Shown: positions 44,331 through 55,084 of the stretch, in pieces
Position numbering within the stretch: position 1 is the stretch's first letter
Layout of the letters: each line of letters begins with the position of its first letter
Assembly: GCA_023213395.1 (NCBI GenBank)
Contig: CM041465.1
Coordinates: 121,713,741 to 121,777,740, forward strand
Length of the DNA: 64,000 nucleotides
From: Cycas panzhihuaensis
Lineage: Eukaryota > Cycadophyta
Direction of reading: 5' to 3'
Position numbers and translations under genes: made by a program
The notes under the pieces: generated by a model
Databases searched by the model: none
What the model was told of the DNA's origin: nothing
The model's input: only the letters and a program-made list of their open reading frames with translations

Positions 44331-45870
44331 TGGTATCTCCCCAGTTGCTAAGTATTCTGGTATCCCTTCATACCAATCTGTTGGAATTGCCTCTACACTG
44401 AACAATGCAACGTCTGGAAAATCATCTGGCACTCCCGTGGCCTTTTCCCCATTGGGAATTCTTGACAATTGGTCAGGTATGATGTGAGCTATTCCCGGTT
44501 TCACAATAATTTTGAAGGAGAATTCTTGAAATAGCATTAACCATCTACTAATTTGTCCCCTCATTATCGGTTTATTCACAAGGTACATAAGTGCTTGATG
44601 GTCAACAAAGAACAGGAATGGATTCGATAATAAATAGTGTCAGAATTTTTGTAATGCGTAGACCATTTCGAGAGCTTCTCTTTCTGTTGTGGTATAATTT
44701 TGCTCTGCCTTCGTGAGTTTTTGACTTGCAAAGTATATCGAATAATCCACTTTTTCATCGCTCGGTTGTGCCAAGACACATCCAATAGCGTATTGTGAGG
44801 CATCAACGTGTACATGGAAGATTTTCTTCCAATCAGGGAATCGCAATATAGGTGCCGATATTATGGCCTTCTTCAATGCTTCAAATGCTTGTTGTTGTTC
44901 TTCCGTCCAATCCCATTCAACACTTTTCTTTACTTGACTCCTCAAGGGGTCCTGATATGCATGTGTACCCCCTGATGAATTTTCTGTAATATCTGGTTAG
45001 ACCCAAAAAACCTTTCAATTGCCTCCTCGTGAGTGGTACTGGAAAGTGTAGGATTGCAGATACCTTAGTTGGATCTGTTAGCAATCCCTCCTTACTTACT
45101 ATATGACCTAACAGATTCCCAAATGGTACCAAAAAGGTACATTTCTCTGGATTCAAACACAATTTATTTTCCCTGTATATTTGAAACATCTCTCTGAGGT
45201 TTTCCATATGGTTTTTCATCAACCCGTATAGTGTCCAATCATCCAGGAATACTGCCACTTTTTCTCCAATCATTCTACAAAATATATTGATTACTATTCT
45301 TTGAAATGTAGCTGGAGCATTTGTAAGGTCAAATGGCATTACTCTGTAGGTATACGTTCCCCATTCCGTAACGAACGTAGTATTTGCTTGATCTTCTGGC
45401 GCAATCTGCACTTGGTTATACCCGCTAAATCCGTCGGTGAAGGAATATATTTCGTTTCCTCCCATGGCTTCCAAAATATCTTCCATAAAGGGTAACGGAA
45501 AGGGATCCTTCTTCGTTACTTTATTGAGTTGTCTGTAATCCACACAGATGCATATTTTCCCATTCTTTTTGGGAATCACTACTACAGGGTTCACCCAGTC
45601 ACTGTAGTCGATCTCATAGATACATCCTGCTTTTAACATTTTATCCAAATCTGCTTTTACTTTTTCTTTATATTTCAGATTCATGCGATACGGTCTTTGT
45701 TTCACCGGCTTCGCTCCTTCCATTAAGTCAATATGATGCATCCCTACTCAAGGGGAATTCCCTTCAAATCCTTGTATGACCATGCGAATACATCATGAAA
45801 TTCTTCAAACAGTTGTTGGGCCTTGGCTATTGTTTGATCATCCCAGTAATCTTCGATTCATATTATTTTG
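44331..45870 (-). pseudogene. Gypsy-I reverse transcriptase and RNase H
   Basis: RT in 45741-44917 is long and nearly clean: KQRPYRMNLKYKEKV, VVVIPKKNGKICICVDYRQL, YSFTDGFSGYNQV and the catalytic FLDDWTLYG at about 45255-45230, then LLGHIVSKEGL. Upstream, near 45850-45760, the minus strand reads FHDVFAWSY-like sequence that starts the domain in this lineage. RNase H in 44945-44640 carries VHVDASQYAIGCVLAQ and TEREALEMVYAL, continuing in 44588-44390 (HIIPDQLSRIP). Confidence 0.9.
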
Positions 45871-46040
45871 GGTTCCTCTTTACTCCCCACATTAATTTCG
45901 GTTGTTTTTAATTTGGTTGCTTCAATATCCTCTTTGTTTCCTGTTCTATGAGCAGGGCTATCCTCTATTTTCCTTTTCCCGACATTGATTTCCGTAAATT
46001 CCACAGGATAACTAGGGATTTCTTTTCCTTCCTCATTTTT

Positions 46041-46523
46041 TTATTCTTCCTTCTCTTTATTCGGTGTTAGAGCTCCTTGTTCTAGGTTTATACTTATTCT
46101 CCTAATACCCTTAAGTACTTTGTTGATATTCTTATCTTCTGACGAATATGTAAAAGTTTTTATGAAAGATTTCTTAAGATTTCCCCAAGTCACATCTAAG
46201 TTTCGTTCTCTTCCTAAGAACCAATCCTTTGCTACCCGTCCTAAGGTGTGGTAAAATAGGTTAGGCCATGTTTTCTTTGGTAGTTTTAGAGATGTCCATT
46301 CTTGTTTACAATTTTGGATATCTTTGCTAGGGCTTTTTCCTATACGAAATAATGGAATGTCTAGTTGTTTCGGGTAGTCAAATCGTAATCTAAATGCAGC
46401 TTGTAATTCTTTCCAGCTCCGGAGGGTAGCTTGGTGGGCTAAGTACCAACACCAGGCCGTTCCCCGTAAGGGAAGTACTAAATCTGTCTGCCATTGACTC
46501 TTGTCCCAGTTTCCTTCCTCCAT
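46041..46523 (-). pseudogene. Gypsy-I second gag-like block
   Basis: Between the zinc knuckles and RT, where protease is expected, a 160-codon frame shows LPLRGTAWCWYLAHQATL with SWKELQAAFRLRF, the pattern of a gag capsid domain. A weaker second repeat follows: HTLGRVAKDWFL with TWGNLKKSFIKTF. The main gag (47393-48178) has the matching LRGVPLAWYKELNKKDSW. I see no D-S/T-G protease triad here. A capsid duplication or a piece of another element's gag are the main options. Confidence 0.55.
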
Positions 46524-46828
46524 CTAATATTCTATGCAATGAGTTAAATGGGTGGTTCCATATAATTGTTCTCCATAAAAAGGTTTAACAAAATCTACAA
46601 TATAGGTTTCAAAGTTTTTCTCTTCTGGGATGGTTACCCCATCGCTTAGACTGAATCTCTAGAAGTATTTTCCGCCGATTCCCCCTCCATTTCCTCAGAT
46701 TTGGCTCCAATTGTTGGAAGGGATCGGTTGTTGGGTGGGTATACTTCTAAAGAGGATGAGGAAGGAATATTACTTCCTTCCCCAGGTTGTAATAGGGGGG
46801 GATAGGTGATCTACCTTAGGACCCACGT

Positions 46829-48665
46829 TTAAGGTAGAAGGGAGGTTAAAATTACTACTAGATTGGTAGCCTTAGCTTTCCCCTTGCAATCTTCCGTTCT
46901 GTGCTCACTAGGGCCACAGTTATTGCATACGAATGGTTTTTGTTCGTAGTCCCACTTCGTTGGGCATTCTGACTTCCAATGTCCAAACTGCAAACATATG
47001 AGGCATCTCCCCATTGGTTGCTTCTTCTTTGAGGATTCCTACATACTCCTTGTCGTGTATACATTTCGAGGTGGGTTGCCTCCTCTTCCCCTACCTCGTC
47101 CTCTGTATGATCTTCCTCTCGGGTTGTAGAAACAATCCTTCATCATATGAGTATCCACATCGCATATGTGGCACCATTTGTCTCTCTAGTGCATTGCACT
47201 ATTCTTTGGATTTGTTTCACACTCTTTTGTCGTATGTGAACTCTCTTCGCAGATGTGGCACCATTTTTCAATTTTGAATTCGCGGTCCTTTTTCCTCTTT
47301 GCCGCTTCCTCTTCTCTATTATTTCTCATTTTTAATCTTGCTACTTCCTTTCTCAAAGCTTCTACTTCTGATTCCTCTTCTGAGACTCCTACCTAATAGA
47401 AGGGTCGATTATGCTGATTCTGCTTCATTTCCCTTATCTCCTCTTGTACTCTTAGCAGGAGGGGATCATGCCCTCCAGCTTGAGCATCCATTTCTGCTTC
47501 GAAATCTAATGCCAAATCTTGGGTGTTTTTGAAGGATTTCAGTGGATGTGCATGCATCATCGATCTCAAATTTTCATTTAGTCCCCTGACAAAATAATTT
47601 TTCATGTTATGATCTGTCACTATCTCATTGATCATGTTGGCAGCAATGATTTTCATTCGGCTGATATAGGTCAATATTGATTCTCCTGGTCTTTGTTTGA
47701 TTTCCCTTAAAGCAATTTTCACCACTTCATTACTCCGGAATTTCTGAAACCTCTCCTCAAAAGATTTCTTTATCTTAGCCCATGAGTCTTTCTTATTCAA
47801 CTCCTTGTACCATGCCAATGGTACTCCCCTTAATGTACAAGCGAATCTGGCTTTTATTTCATCTTCATCTGTGATTTTCTTTACATCGATCAAGTTTTGG
47901 AACAAATATGCATGCTCGGCTGCATCTAAGGTGTCATTAAAGATCAACTTCCCAAAATCTCTGTAGTCGTCCATCTTGGGTGACTGTATTGGTGTTCCAC
48001 CCAGTGGTGATTCTTCTCCTTTTTCCTCCTCAAGGGATTCTACTTCTCCCTCTTCACCCTTTCCTGTAGGTGGTGTGTTTGGAGTGCTTATTGCAATGTT
48101 CTCCCTTTCAAATAGGGGATTTTTTAATGGTGTCTTTAGGTGTATAAGTTCCGGCACACTTGGTACTTGTACTGTCAATGGTGTAACCGTTATATATTAT
48201 TGGTCAGACCCTTTGTCTATCAAATCCTCAAATAATTGTCTTGTCAACTTATTTTCCCAACCGTGGGACCTTCCTACGCCTTCTTCTTGTTGTCACTTAG
48301 GTCCTTCGAGGTATCTTCCACAGGTATATTATCTTCCTTCCTTAGGGTATCTTTATGTTCCTCATTCACTGTTGGTTTTTCTTCCCTTTCTGGGCTAAAT
48401 AGATCATACTTGATTGGGGCAAGTGTTAATACCATTTTCTCGCCATTGTTTCCCTCTCCTTGCTCCTGAGGTGTCTGGGCTCCACTTGCCTCAGATTTTC
48501 AACGGACTATCCCTTAGTGTCGTTATTCTGCGAACTTAATTTTCTTGCCCTTCTCAATTTTGACTCTTTTGACCATTGTAATGCTCTCTGTCTACTTGTT
48601 TCTTTTCCCTTAGGTGAAGTATCATTTTGTGGCTCTTCCGCTTTCGAAGGCCTCTTAGGTGGCAT
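46829..48665 (-). pseudogene. Gypsy-I gag with four zinc knuckles
   Basis: The ATG at 48665 starts a basic N-terminus (MPPKRPSKAEEPQNDTS). After shifts the capsid domain runs 48178-47393 (FNDTLDAAEHAYLFQNL, WAKIKKSFEERFQKF). Then come four CCHC knuckles: CHICEESSHTTKEC (about 47255), CHICDVDTHMMKDC (about 47170), CLICLQFGHWKSEC (about 47005) and CNNCGPSEHRTEDC (about 46925). All sixteen ligands are present. An Arg/Gly stretch (RGRSYRGRGRGGN) lies between the second and third. At least two stops interrupt the string. Confidence 0.8.
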
Positions 48666-48670
48666 TGGAA

Positions 48671-48729
48671 GGTCCCCTGGCTGTCGGAGGCTTAGTTACA
48701 GCCTGCCATCACAACGACAGCCAGGGTCC
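48671..48729 (-). promoter_or_regulatory. Stem-loop directly upstream of Gypsy-I gag ATG
   Basis: In the minus-sense RNA, CCCTGGCTGTCG (plus 48715-48726) pairs perfectly over 12 bp with CGACAGCCAGGG (plus 48675-48686), with a 28-base loop. It ends about five bases before the ATG. Position between primer site and gag suggests a packaging or translation signal; that role is inference. Confidence 0.6.
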
Positions 48730-48785
48730 TCCATCCTTTGATCATTCCCCCTTATGAAATTCCTGGCCTTAGTCCCTCCTCAGTG

Positions 48786-48805
48786 GACGTAGGCAACGAA
48801 ATCAA
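48786..48805 (-). other. Gypsy-I candidate primer binding site
   Basis: Next to the 5' LTR the minus strand reads TTGATTTCGTTGCCTACGTC. It resembles the Tat/Athila-type site TGGCGCCGTTGCC with four changes, three of them transitions. It is clearly not the initiator tRNA-Met type used by Copia-C, Gypsy-D, Copia-K and Copia-L. Confidence 0.5.
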
Positions 48806-49628
48806 TGTTGACTTTGGTTTCCCACTGCACTTCTGGGAAGGGTACACTTGTCAAGGTAACACAGGTAGTCTAGTCTAGGATACAGTTAACATATTCATCC
48901 ACATAGATCACACAGATTTATTAACAATTCCACATAATCATATCACAGTTTACACACAGCAATATAGTAATCAGCACATATCCTGCATCCAATATTCATA
49001 AAACACAAAGAATCAACAATTTCCACGTAACTCTTCTTTTATTAAGCAATAAGTCTTTGTACACTATGCATTCCAGCCACACACACTGTTACTGTCACAT
49101 GCGTACCCAAACGATACACAACATCATACACTGCTTTAGGCTGCTGTCATGTGTACTGGCTTCTGTACCATTAAGTGTCTCAATACTTACCTCTCACCCT
49201 AGCCGAATGATCCTTGTAAAGTCTCTTAAATACGTCTCCTTGGTGTCTTTTGGCTGAAGGGTTATGATTCCCTGTCATAACCGTACCTTTTCAGTCATAA
49301 GCGTATCTTTTGTTAACCATTAGTTAACCTTCTTAATTGTTGTTTCTAACCATCCGTATGTCCGTACATACGTCTGACATCATCTCAGGTATCCATTTGT
49401 CAAGTCCTACCATGCGTACCTTCTCTGTTTGCTTGCGTATCATCGAGGTGCATGATATCGTGTTGCGTACCTTTTCAGGTACGCACCTATCATACATACC
49501 CAGAATGTTGTTCTTTCCACTTTTCTGCCTCATGCATACCTCGGTACGGTCCGTATCTGCACATCCAAGGTTACACAACCTATTTCTGGTCTTCCTCTTA
49601 GTCTAGCGTGTCAAATTATGTCCCAACA
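48806..49628 (-). repeat. Gypsy-I 5' LTR
   Basis: 823 bp, the same ends as 40397-41232. It contains the hairpin GCGTACCTTTTCAGGTACGC at 49465-49484. It lacks about 18 bases present in the other LTR after GTACAC (49064). Confidence 0.93.
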
Positions 49629-50096
49629 GTGGCTCTATTCACTATTTGTACTTCCAAGTGGAACTATGTACTGTCTCTATCAAGGCAACCTTCCCTGCCC
49701 CCCTTCCCATATTTGGCTACTCTTCGCCCACTATAGTGGGACAAGCAAAGGAGCCCATTCATGCTTTTTGGTGGGTGATGATAAATAACAAAATGATTCA
49801 AGACTAGGTTGGCTTTGCCTTCCTAATGAAAAATTGAATATGGCACTCTCCTTAAATGAAGAGAGAAACAATTAACATCATCTAGCTTTGGTAAATTTGT
49901 TTGTGTTTGAACCTTGTCATCTATTTTCCTTTTTAAAGTAGGATGCATGAAAGACATTATGTGTTTGATTCTTGATGGGAAAGTCAATGGCATATGCTAC
50001 TTCGCTTATGCTTTAAGGATTTGATAAGATGCATAGAAATTAGGTGCTAGTTTCTCCTCCTCGATCTACTTTAATGAGGCTTGTTTATAGGCTTAA
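49629..50096 (-). mobile_element. Gypsy-H, right part: integrase C-terminus
   Basis: The minus strand near 50030-49880 reads LAPNFYASYQILKA, then after stops FPSRIKHIMSFMHP, corresponding to the LAPKFYGPYQ...HNVFHVS region just upstream of the chromodomain in gypsy integrases. It is therefore the continuation of 39749-40396 across the Gypsy-I insertion. It is cut at 50096 by LTR-element-J. Confidence 0.65.
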
Positions 50097-50352
50097 TGTT
50101 ACAAATCTCTTTAAAAGAAATCATTAATCAATCATTATCAAAGGTCTCGTTGAATGGTTGCACCCATTTAAGATAAGGCCCTATTTTATGCATATAAATA
50201 TGCCCCCCATTGTAAACATTCTTCATCGCTTATTCTCTTATCAATCAATTAATTGGTCATTTGACTATTAAACCTATCCAAATGTCCATGTGCTCTCATG
50301 TGCCTTTTGAAACCTAGTGTTTGCTCCTCAGTTACAAACTAGATTCGTAACA
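50097..50352 (+). repeat. LTR-element-J 5' LTR
   Basis: Ends TGTTAC and GTAACA. It contains TATAAATA at 50203-50210 and a short C run just after it. Confidence 0.8.
50203..50210 (+). promoter_or_regulatory. TATA box in LTR-element-J
   Basis: TATAAATA, about 140 bases before the LTR end, the expected place for the U3/R promoter. Confidence 0.5.
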
Positions 50353-50354
50353 AG

Positions 50355-50366
50355 TGGTATCAGAGC
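50355..50366 (+). other. LTR-element-J primer binding site
   Basis: TGGTATCAGAGC, exact initiator tRNA-Met complement, two bases after the LTR. Confidence 0.85.
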
Positions 50367-51424
50367 AATTTTCTTGGCCTTGGTATCATTTCATAATCCT
50401 GCGAACACATCTCACACTTAGCGAGCCGATCATATCTAGCATTTCTGCCAAATTCCAACATCCTCATATTTGCAAATCATCATATTCATATTCAGCCATT
50501 GTTTATTAATATCCCTCCAAGCATTGTTGATTATCAAAACCACACTTCTGACATAAAGTACATTCCTTAAGCTACCGTAAACATTTAATCATATGCAATG
50601 AAACTGTAATGTTCTGTGGATCTATAATATAAGCGAACGTATGTGTTTTTGCCCTTAGTTAAGACAACTTCCTAATTAGGAGGAACCTCTGGTGATGCAC
50701 CTTCATATACATTGATGACATCCACCTCCATGGCAAGTTTGCATAATCAATAATCACCCCGTCTAAATAAACGCTCATCAAACACCTTCATATAATCACG
50801 TCAAGTCACAGAAATAATAGATAGTAGTCATTGCAATAGCAAGGATAACCAATCATGGAAATAACAAGTTGTCCCTGGGCAAAATACAACTTATGTATTA
50901 ACTGTTGTCAAAAATAATTAGTATTCATTGCTCGAAATTCATCCCTGGTTGAGATTACCAATGTAATGTCTCCAATCATTGCTCATCTATTAATCTTTCA
51001 TTGCTTATTTGTTGATCATCCATTCATCGTTCGTGTTATTGGACATCGTTCATTACATTCTTCTTCCATCATTGGATTGTTCATCAATGTTATTGTTGCA
51101 TTTGCATTCTTTTGGTATTGTCTCACTTGCTCTTCTTTGGATGCATTCGACCATTTCATAAAACTAGTGTTGTCCTCATTCCATTATTGCCCTCTATTTT
51201 CCTTGTTGCTTATGACATTTACAAATTTCATTGCAACCTTTGTGGTGCAATTCCCTTCCACTTAATATGAATTGGTATGATTAACTCTATCGTTCCCCAC
51301 CTAATCATTCAGCTTGTTGCCATTTGCCTCATAAACTGTCTACATAGAATTGTTGTTGACCAACATTTTACATATAAACTTTCATATATATATTATTAAA
51401 GATGATTGCTTAACCTTAATAGCT

Positions 51425-51692
51425 CCATAGAATCTAGGGTATTTTTAGTGAACGACCTTGACTCTCTTTACAATTTAGTATGCTTTTAGTGCTAGCTTTT
51501 CTTTTTTTGGGTTGAGAGCTATCGCCCCCGACTCCCCTCTTTGCGGGGGGCGTTCCAACACCCCCCGCACCCCTGAAGCCAAGGGGGGCTCCCGCCCCAC
51601 TTGGAACCCCACGCGAAAGTTTGGAGGGGAAACCGCGCTGCCAACCTGTTAAAATTTTAGCCTCCAAAACATTGGTGTCACGTTATCTAACA
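51425..51692 (-). repeat. Copia-K 3' LTR, truncated
   Basis: 268 bp that match the inner 63722-63994 part of the 5' LTR, from CCATAGAATCTAGGG to TTATCTAACA. The other 400 bp are absent. It contains a very G/C-rich block (about 51525-51630) with runs of five or six C and G. Confidence 0.85.
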
Positions 51693-51740
51693 ATCTCCAC
51701 CTTGACAACAATTTACCTGATACCTTTCTTGGAGCATTCA

Positions 51741-53316
51741 TCACCTTTTCTGCAAGCCAAAAGAAGTCAAACACCATTTGAACTTCTCTAATAGTACTAG
51801 TTTTGTGAACATATCAGCACAATTATGTTTTGTGTTAACCTTCTCAAGTGCCACTCCACCTACTTCCACAACTTGTCTAACAAAATGGTACTTATGAGCA
51901 ATATACTTTGTCCTACTGTGATAAGTTGGATTCTTTGCTAAGTAAATGGCACTTTGACTGTCACAAAATACCTTTACCTTTTCCTGTTTCCTTCCAAGCT
52001 CAACCAATAGACCCTGTAACCAGATTGCTTCTTTACAAGCATGTGCTGCAACAACATATTTAGCTTCTGTAGTTGATACTGCAATTGTGTTCTGCAATGT
52101 TGACATCCAACTAACTGGACCGTTTGTAAGAGTGAACACATAACCTGAAGTAGACTTTCTCTTATCTAAATCTCCTGCAAAGTCTGAATCAACATATCCA
52201 CAAACCTGATTACCTGTACCTCCAAAGGTGATGCAATAGTCATGTGTGCCTCTCAAATACCAAAGCACCCATTTCAGTGCTGCCCAATGTTCCTTTCCTA
52301 GATTTGCCATAAACATGCTAACTACACTGATTGCATGTGAAATGTCAGGTTTTGTACATACCATGGCATACATCAAACTTCCTACTGCACTGGCATAAGG
52401 TACACGAGACATATAATCATTTTCTTCTTCATTACTAGGACTCGTACTCAAAGAAAGTTTGAAATGGGAAGCCAATGGGATACTCACTGGTTTCACATTT
52501 GCCATACCAAACCTGGTTAGCACCTTCTACACATATTTCTACTGTGATAACCATAGCTTACCATTTTTCCTGTCTCTCTGTATCTCCATACCTAAGATTT
52601 GTTTTACAGCTTCTAGATCCTTCATATCAAAAGTCCTAGCCAATTGAGCCTTTAACTTATTGATTTATGCCATGCTCTTGCTTGCAACCAGCATGTCATC
52701 AACATATAATACCAAGATAATGAATAAGCCATTGTCTAAGAATTTAAAGTGAACACAATGATTACTCACTTCTTTTGAAATTTTGGCTCTCCATGAAGGC
52801 ATCAAACTTCCTGTACCATTGCCTGGGTGATTGCTTCAAGCCATATAATGATTTCTTGAGCCTGCAAACAAGTCTTTTCCTGCCATCCTGTACAAACCCT
52901 TCTGGCTGATCCGTATAGATCTCCTCATCTAAATCTCCATGTAGAAAAGATGTTTTTACATCCAACTACTCCAACTCCAAATCGAGAGAAGCTACCAATG
53001 CTAACAGAATTTGAATTGAAACAAGTTTGACAATTGGTGAAAAGATCTCATGAAAGTCAATACTTGCTTTCTGTGCAAATCCTTTAGCCACCAGTCTTGC
53101 CTTGTATTTGTCAACCTTTCCATCAACATCTGTTTTCTTCTTGAAAACCCACCTGCAACCAACAATCTTCCTGCCATGTGGAAGTTCTACCAAGTCCCAT
53201 AAATTATTTTTCTTCAAAGCATCTATCTCTTCCTGCATAGCCCTCTTCCACTTTTCACTATGGATATCATCTACTGCTTCCTGATAGCATGTAGGCTCAC
53301 CATCATTAGAAATCAA
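51741..53316 (-). pseudogene. Copia-K reverse transcriptase and RNase H
   Basis: RT starts at 53316 (CYQEAVDDIHSEKWKRAM) and includes YKARLVAKGFAQ. After one TAG (at 52963-52965) it continues with LDVKTSFLHGDLDEEIY and YGLKQSPRQWYRKFDAF. The catalytic YVDDMLVA is out of frame near 52690-52715. RNase H is clean from 52523 to 51741: MLTRFGMANVKPVSIPL, GYVDSDFAGDLDKRKST, ISVVSMFMANLG and CADMFTK. Two stops and one or two shifts separate the segments. Confidence 0.88.
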
Positions 53317-53466
53317 AGCAATAGAAGTAGAAGGGTTGTACCTGTCAGGTGGATGATTAACTCATGTAGATCTTCTAACAGTTAGTGGAGGAGTGTCCAC
53401 ATACTCCTGTAAATCTGCTGCAGATTCATCTTCAGAAAGATCTTCCTGCTCTTTTATTTCTAAAGA

Positions 53467-54767
53467 TCATTGGATTTCAATCTTGACCTGTTGATGTTCA
53501 ACTTTTTGCTCTTGTTTCACTTCTACTTCTACACTGTTTGATTTTAGAAAGGGAGATTCATCAAATACATCTCTATTAATAGTGATTTTGTGGGCAATAG
53601 GATCCCACAACCTGTATCCCTTCAGACCATCTCTATCACCATAACCAACAAAGATACATCTCTTGGATTTTGGGTCTAACTTTGAACATTGACTTTTATC
53701 AGTCAAGGCATAAGCATCACAACCAAAAACTTTCAAATTTGAATAGTCACATGGATGTCCAGTCCATACCTCTTTAGGAATCTTGCAATCTATTGCAAGT
53801 GTTGGTGACCTATTGACCAAATAGCAAGTTGTTTAGACAGCTTCTGCCCATAAGCCCTGTTCCACTCCTGCATTACTTAGCATGCTTCTTGCTCTTTCTA
53901 AGAGTATCCTATTCATGTGCTCAGCTATTCCATTCTACTGCAGAGTATAGCTAATGGTCTTATGTCTTTCGATCCCAGCTTCTCTGCAATAGTTCTCAAA
54001 CTCCAAGGAGTTGAACTCACCTCCATTGTCAGTTCTTAAACATTTGATTGACTTTTCAGTGCTCTTCTCAACTAGAGCCTTGAATTGCTTAAACACACTA
54101 AAAACTTCAGATTTTCTTTTCAAAAAATAGACCCATACCTTTCTGGAGTAATCATCTATAAATGTGACAAAGTACAATGACCCTCCATAAGATATTGTAG
54201 GGGCTAGTCCCCATACATTTGAATGTACATAATCCAGAACACCTTTACTAGTGTGACTCCCTACTTTAAACCTGAGTCTACACTGCTTTCCAAAAATACA
54301 ATGTTTGCAAAAAGCCAAATACGAAAGTTGTAAATTAGGAAGTAACTTACGGTTCATCAGCACCTTAAGTCCTCTCTCACTCATGTGCCTAAGTCTCTGA
54401 TGCCATAACTGAGCTAAATTTTCTGCAATCTTTGATGCTGTAGCTGCATGGCTGACATCTGTACTTCCCACTAAAATATAAAGATTTCCTTTCTTTAAGG
54501 CTTTCATAACAACCAAGGCGCCCTTTGATACCTTTAAGACTCCTTCATAACCCGTGTACTTATAAGCACCCGAATCTAGCTCACCCAAGGAAATCAGATT
54601 CCTTTTCAGATCACGTACATGTCTAACTTCAGTTAATGTTCTCACTACACCATCGAACATTTTAACTCTGATGCTACCAATGACCACTGTCTTACAAGAA
54701 ACTTCATTTCCCATAAGCACATCACCACCATCAATAGGTTGGTATGATGAAAACCAACTCTTGTGTG
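53467..54767 (-). pseudogene. Copia-K integrase with upstream strand
   Basis: From 54720: VIGSIRVKMFDGVVRTLTEV, LISLGELDSGAYKYTG, zinc region LWHQRLRHMSERGL with CKHCIFGKQ. The first catalytic position reads Asn (YVHSNVWGLAP, about 54220) in place of Asp. The second Asp is kept (RTDNGGEFN, about 54025). The Glu block NGIAEHMNR is near 53925 after a TAG. The frame 53820-53467 is the C-terminal integrase (SNLKVFGCDAYAL, KRCIFVGYGDRDG). Confidence 0.88.
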
Positions 54768-54772
54768 GACAC

Positions 54773-55070
54773 TGAAAAGGGTTAATGACATAAGGTCATT
54801 ACATTAGTTGATTATTTCGAAAAAGGGTCTTAAGTGAACTTTAAATTAGATCACTTAAGTGAAATGCACTTTCATGTGCATTATGTGTAATTTCATTTCA
54901 CCTAACTCTAATGCTTCCTCTCTCAATATAAAAGTAAAAGCTCAATGGAGGAGATTCATTCTTACCTCCCCATTTTGTGAGAGCTACTTTCTTTCTCTCA
55001 AGTCTCTCTTGCTCCCATGTTTGCCTTTGTGTTTAGTGCATGGAGATGAAGGATAGATCCACTCTTTTCA
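54773..55070 (+). repeat. Copia-L 5' LTR
   Basis: 298 bp, TGAAAAGGG to CTCTTTTCA. TATAAAAG lies at 54927-54934. It matches 62057-62352 with few changes. Confidence 0.93.
54927..54934 (+). promoter_or_regulatory. TATA box in Copia-L 5' LTR
   Basis: TATAAAAG; the same element is in the 3' LTR. The start of transcription is inferred about 30 bases later. Confidence 0.6.
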
Positions 55071-55072
55071 TG

Positions 55073-55084
55073 TGGTATCAGAGC
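55073..55084 (+). other. Copia-L primer binding site
   Basis: TGGTATCAGAGC, two bases after the 5' LTR; exact complement of the initiator tRNA-Met end. Confidence 0.9.

Larger units (their letters stand above)
40397..49628 (-). mobile_element. Gypsy-I: Tat/Athila-like gypsy element with extra 3' frame
   Basis: LTRs 40397-41232 and 48806-49628 are flanked by a perfect GTGGC duplication (40392-40396, 49629-49633). On the minus strand the order is gag with four zinc knuckles, a second gag-like block, RT, RNase H, integrase without chromodomain, then an extra frame. DVFAWSY-type RT start, lack of chromodomain and a decayed TGGCGCCGTTGCC-like primer site point to the Tat/Athila side of Ty3/gypsy. 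LTR difference is a few percent plus one indel. Stop codons are present in all genes. Confidence 0.92.
50097..51424 (+). mobile_element. LTR-element-J: 5' LTR, primer site and non-coding interior
   Basis: An LTR of 256 bp (50097-50352, TGTTACAAAT to TTCGTAACA, with TGTTAC/GTAACA terminal inverted repeat) is followed by a perfect TGGTATCAGAGC at 50355-50366. The remaining kilobase has no gag or pol. No 3' LTR of this type exists in the window. It was either truncated when Copia-K arrived, or is a non-autonomous type. Confidence 0.7.

Noticed and set aside
44062-44487. 141-codon plus-strand open frame
   Set aside because: Shadow of the Gypsy-I RNase H/integrase on the minus strand, which has family motifs.
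51434-51667. Gly/Ala/Pro-rich 77-codon minus-strand frame
   Set aside because: Product of the G/C-rich block of the Copia-K LTR; composition alone keeps it open.
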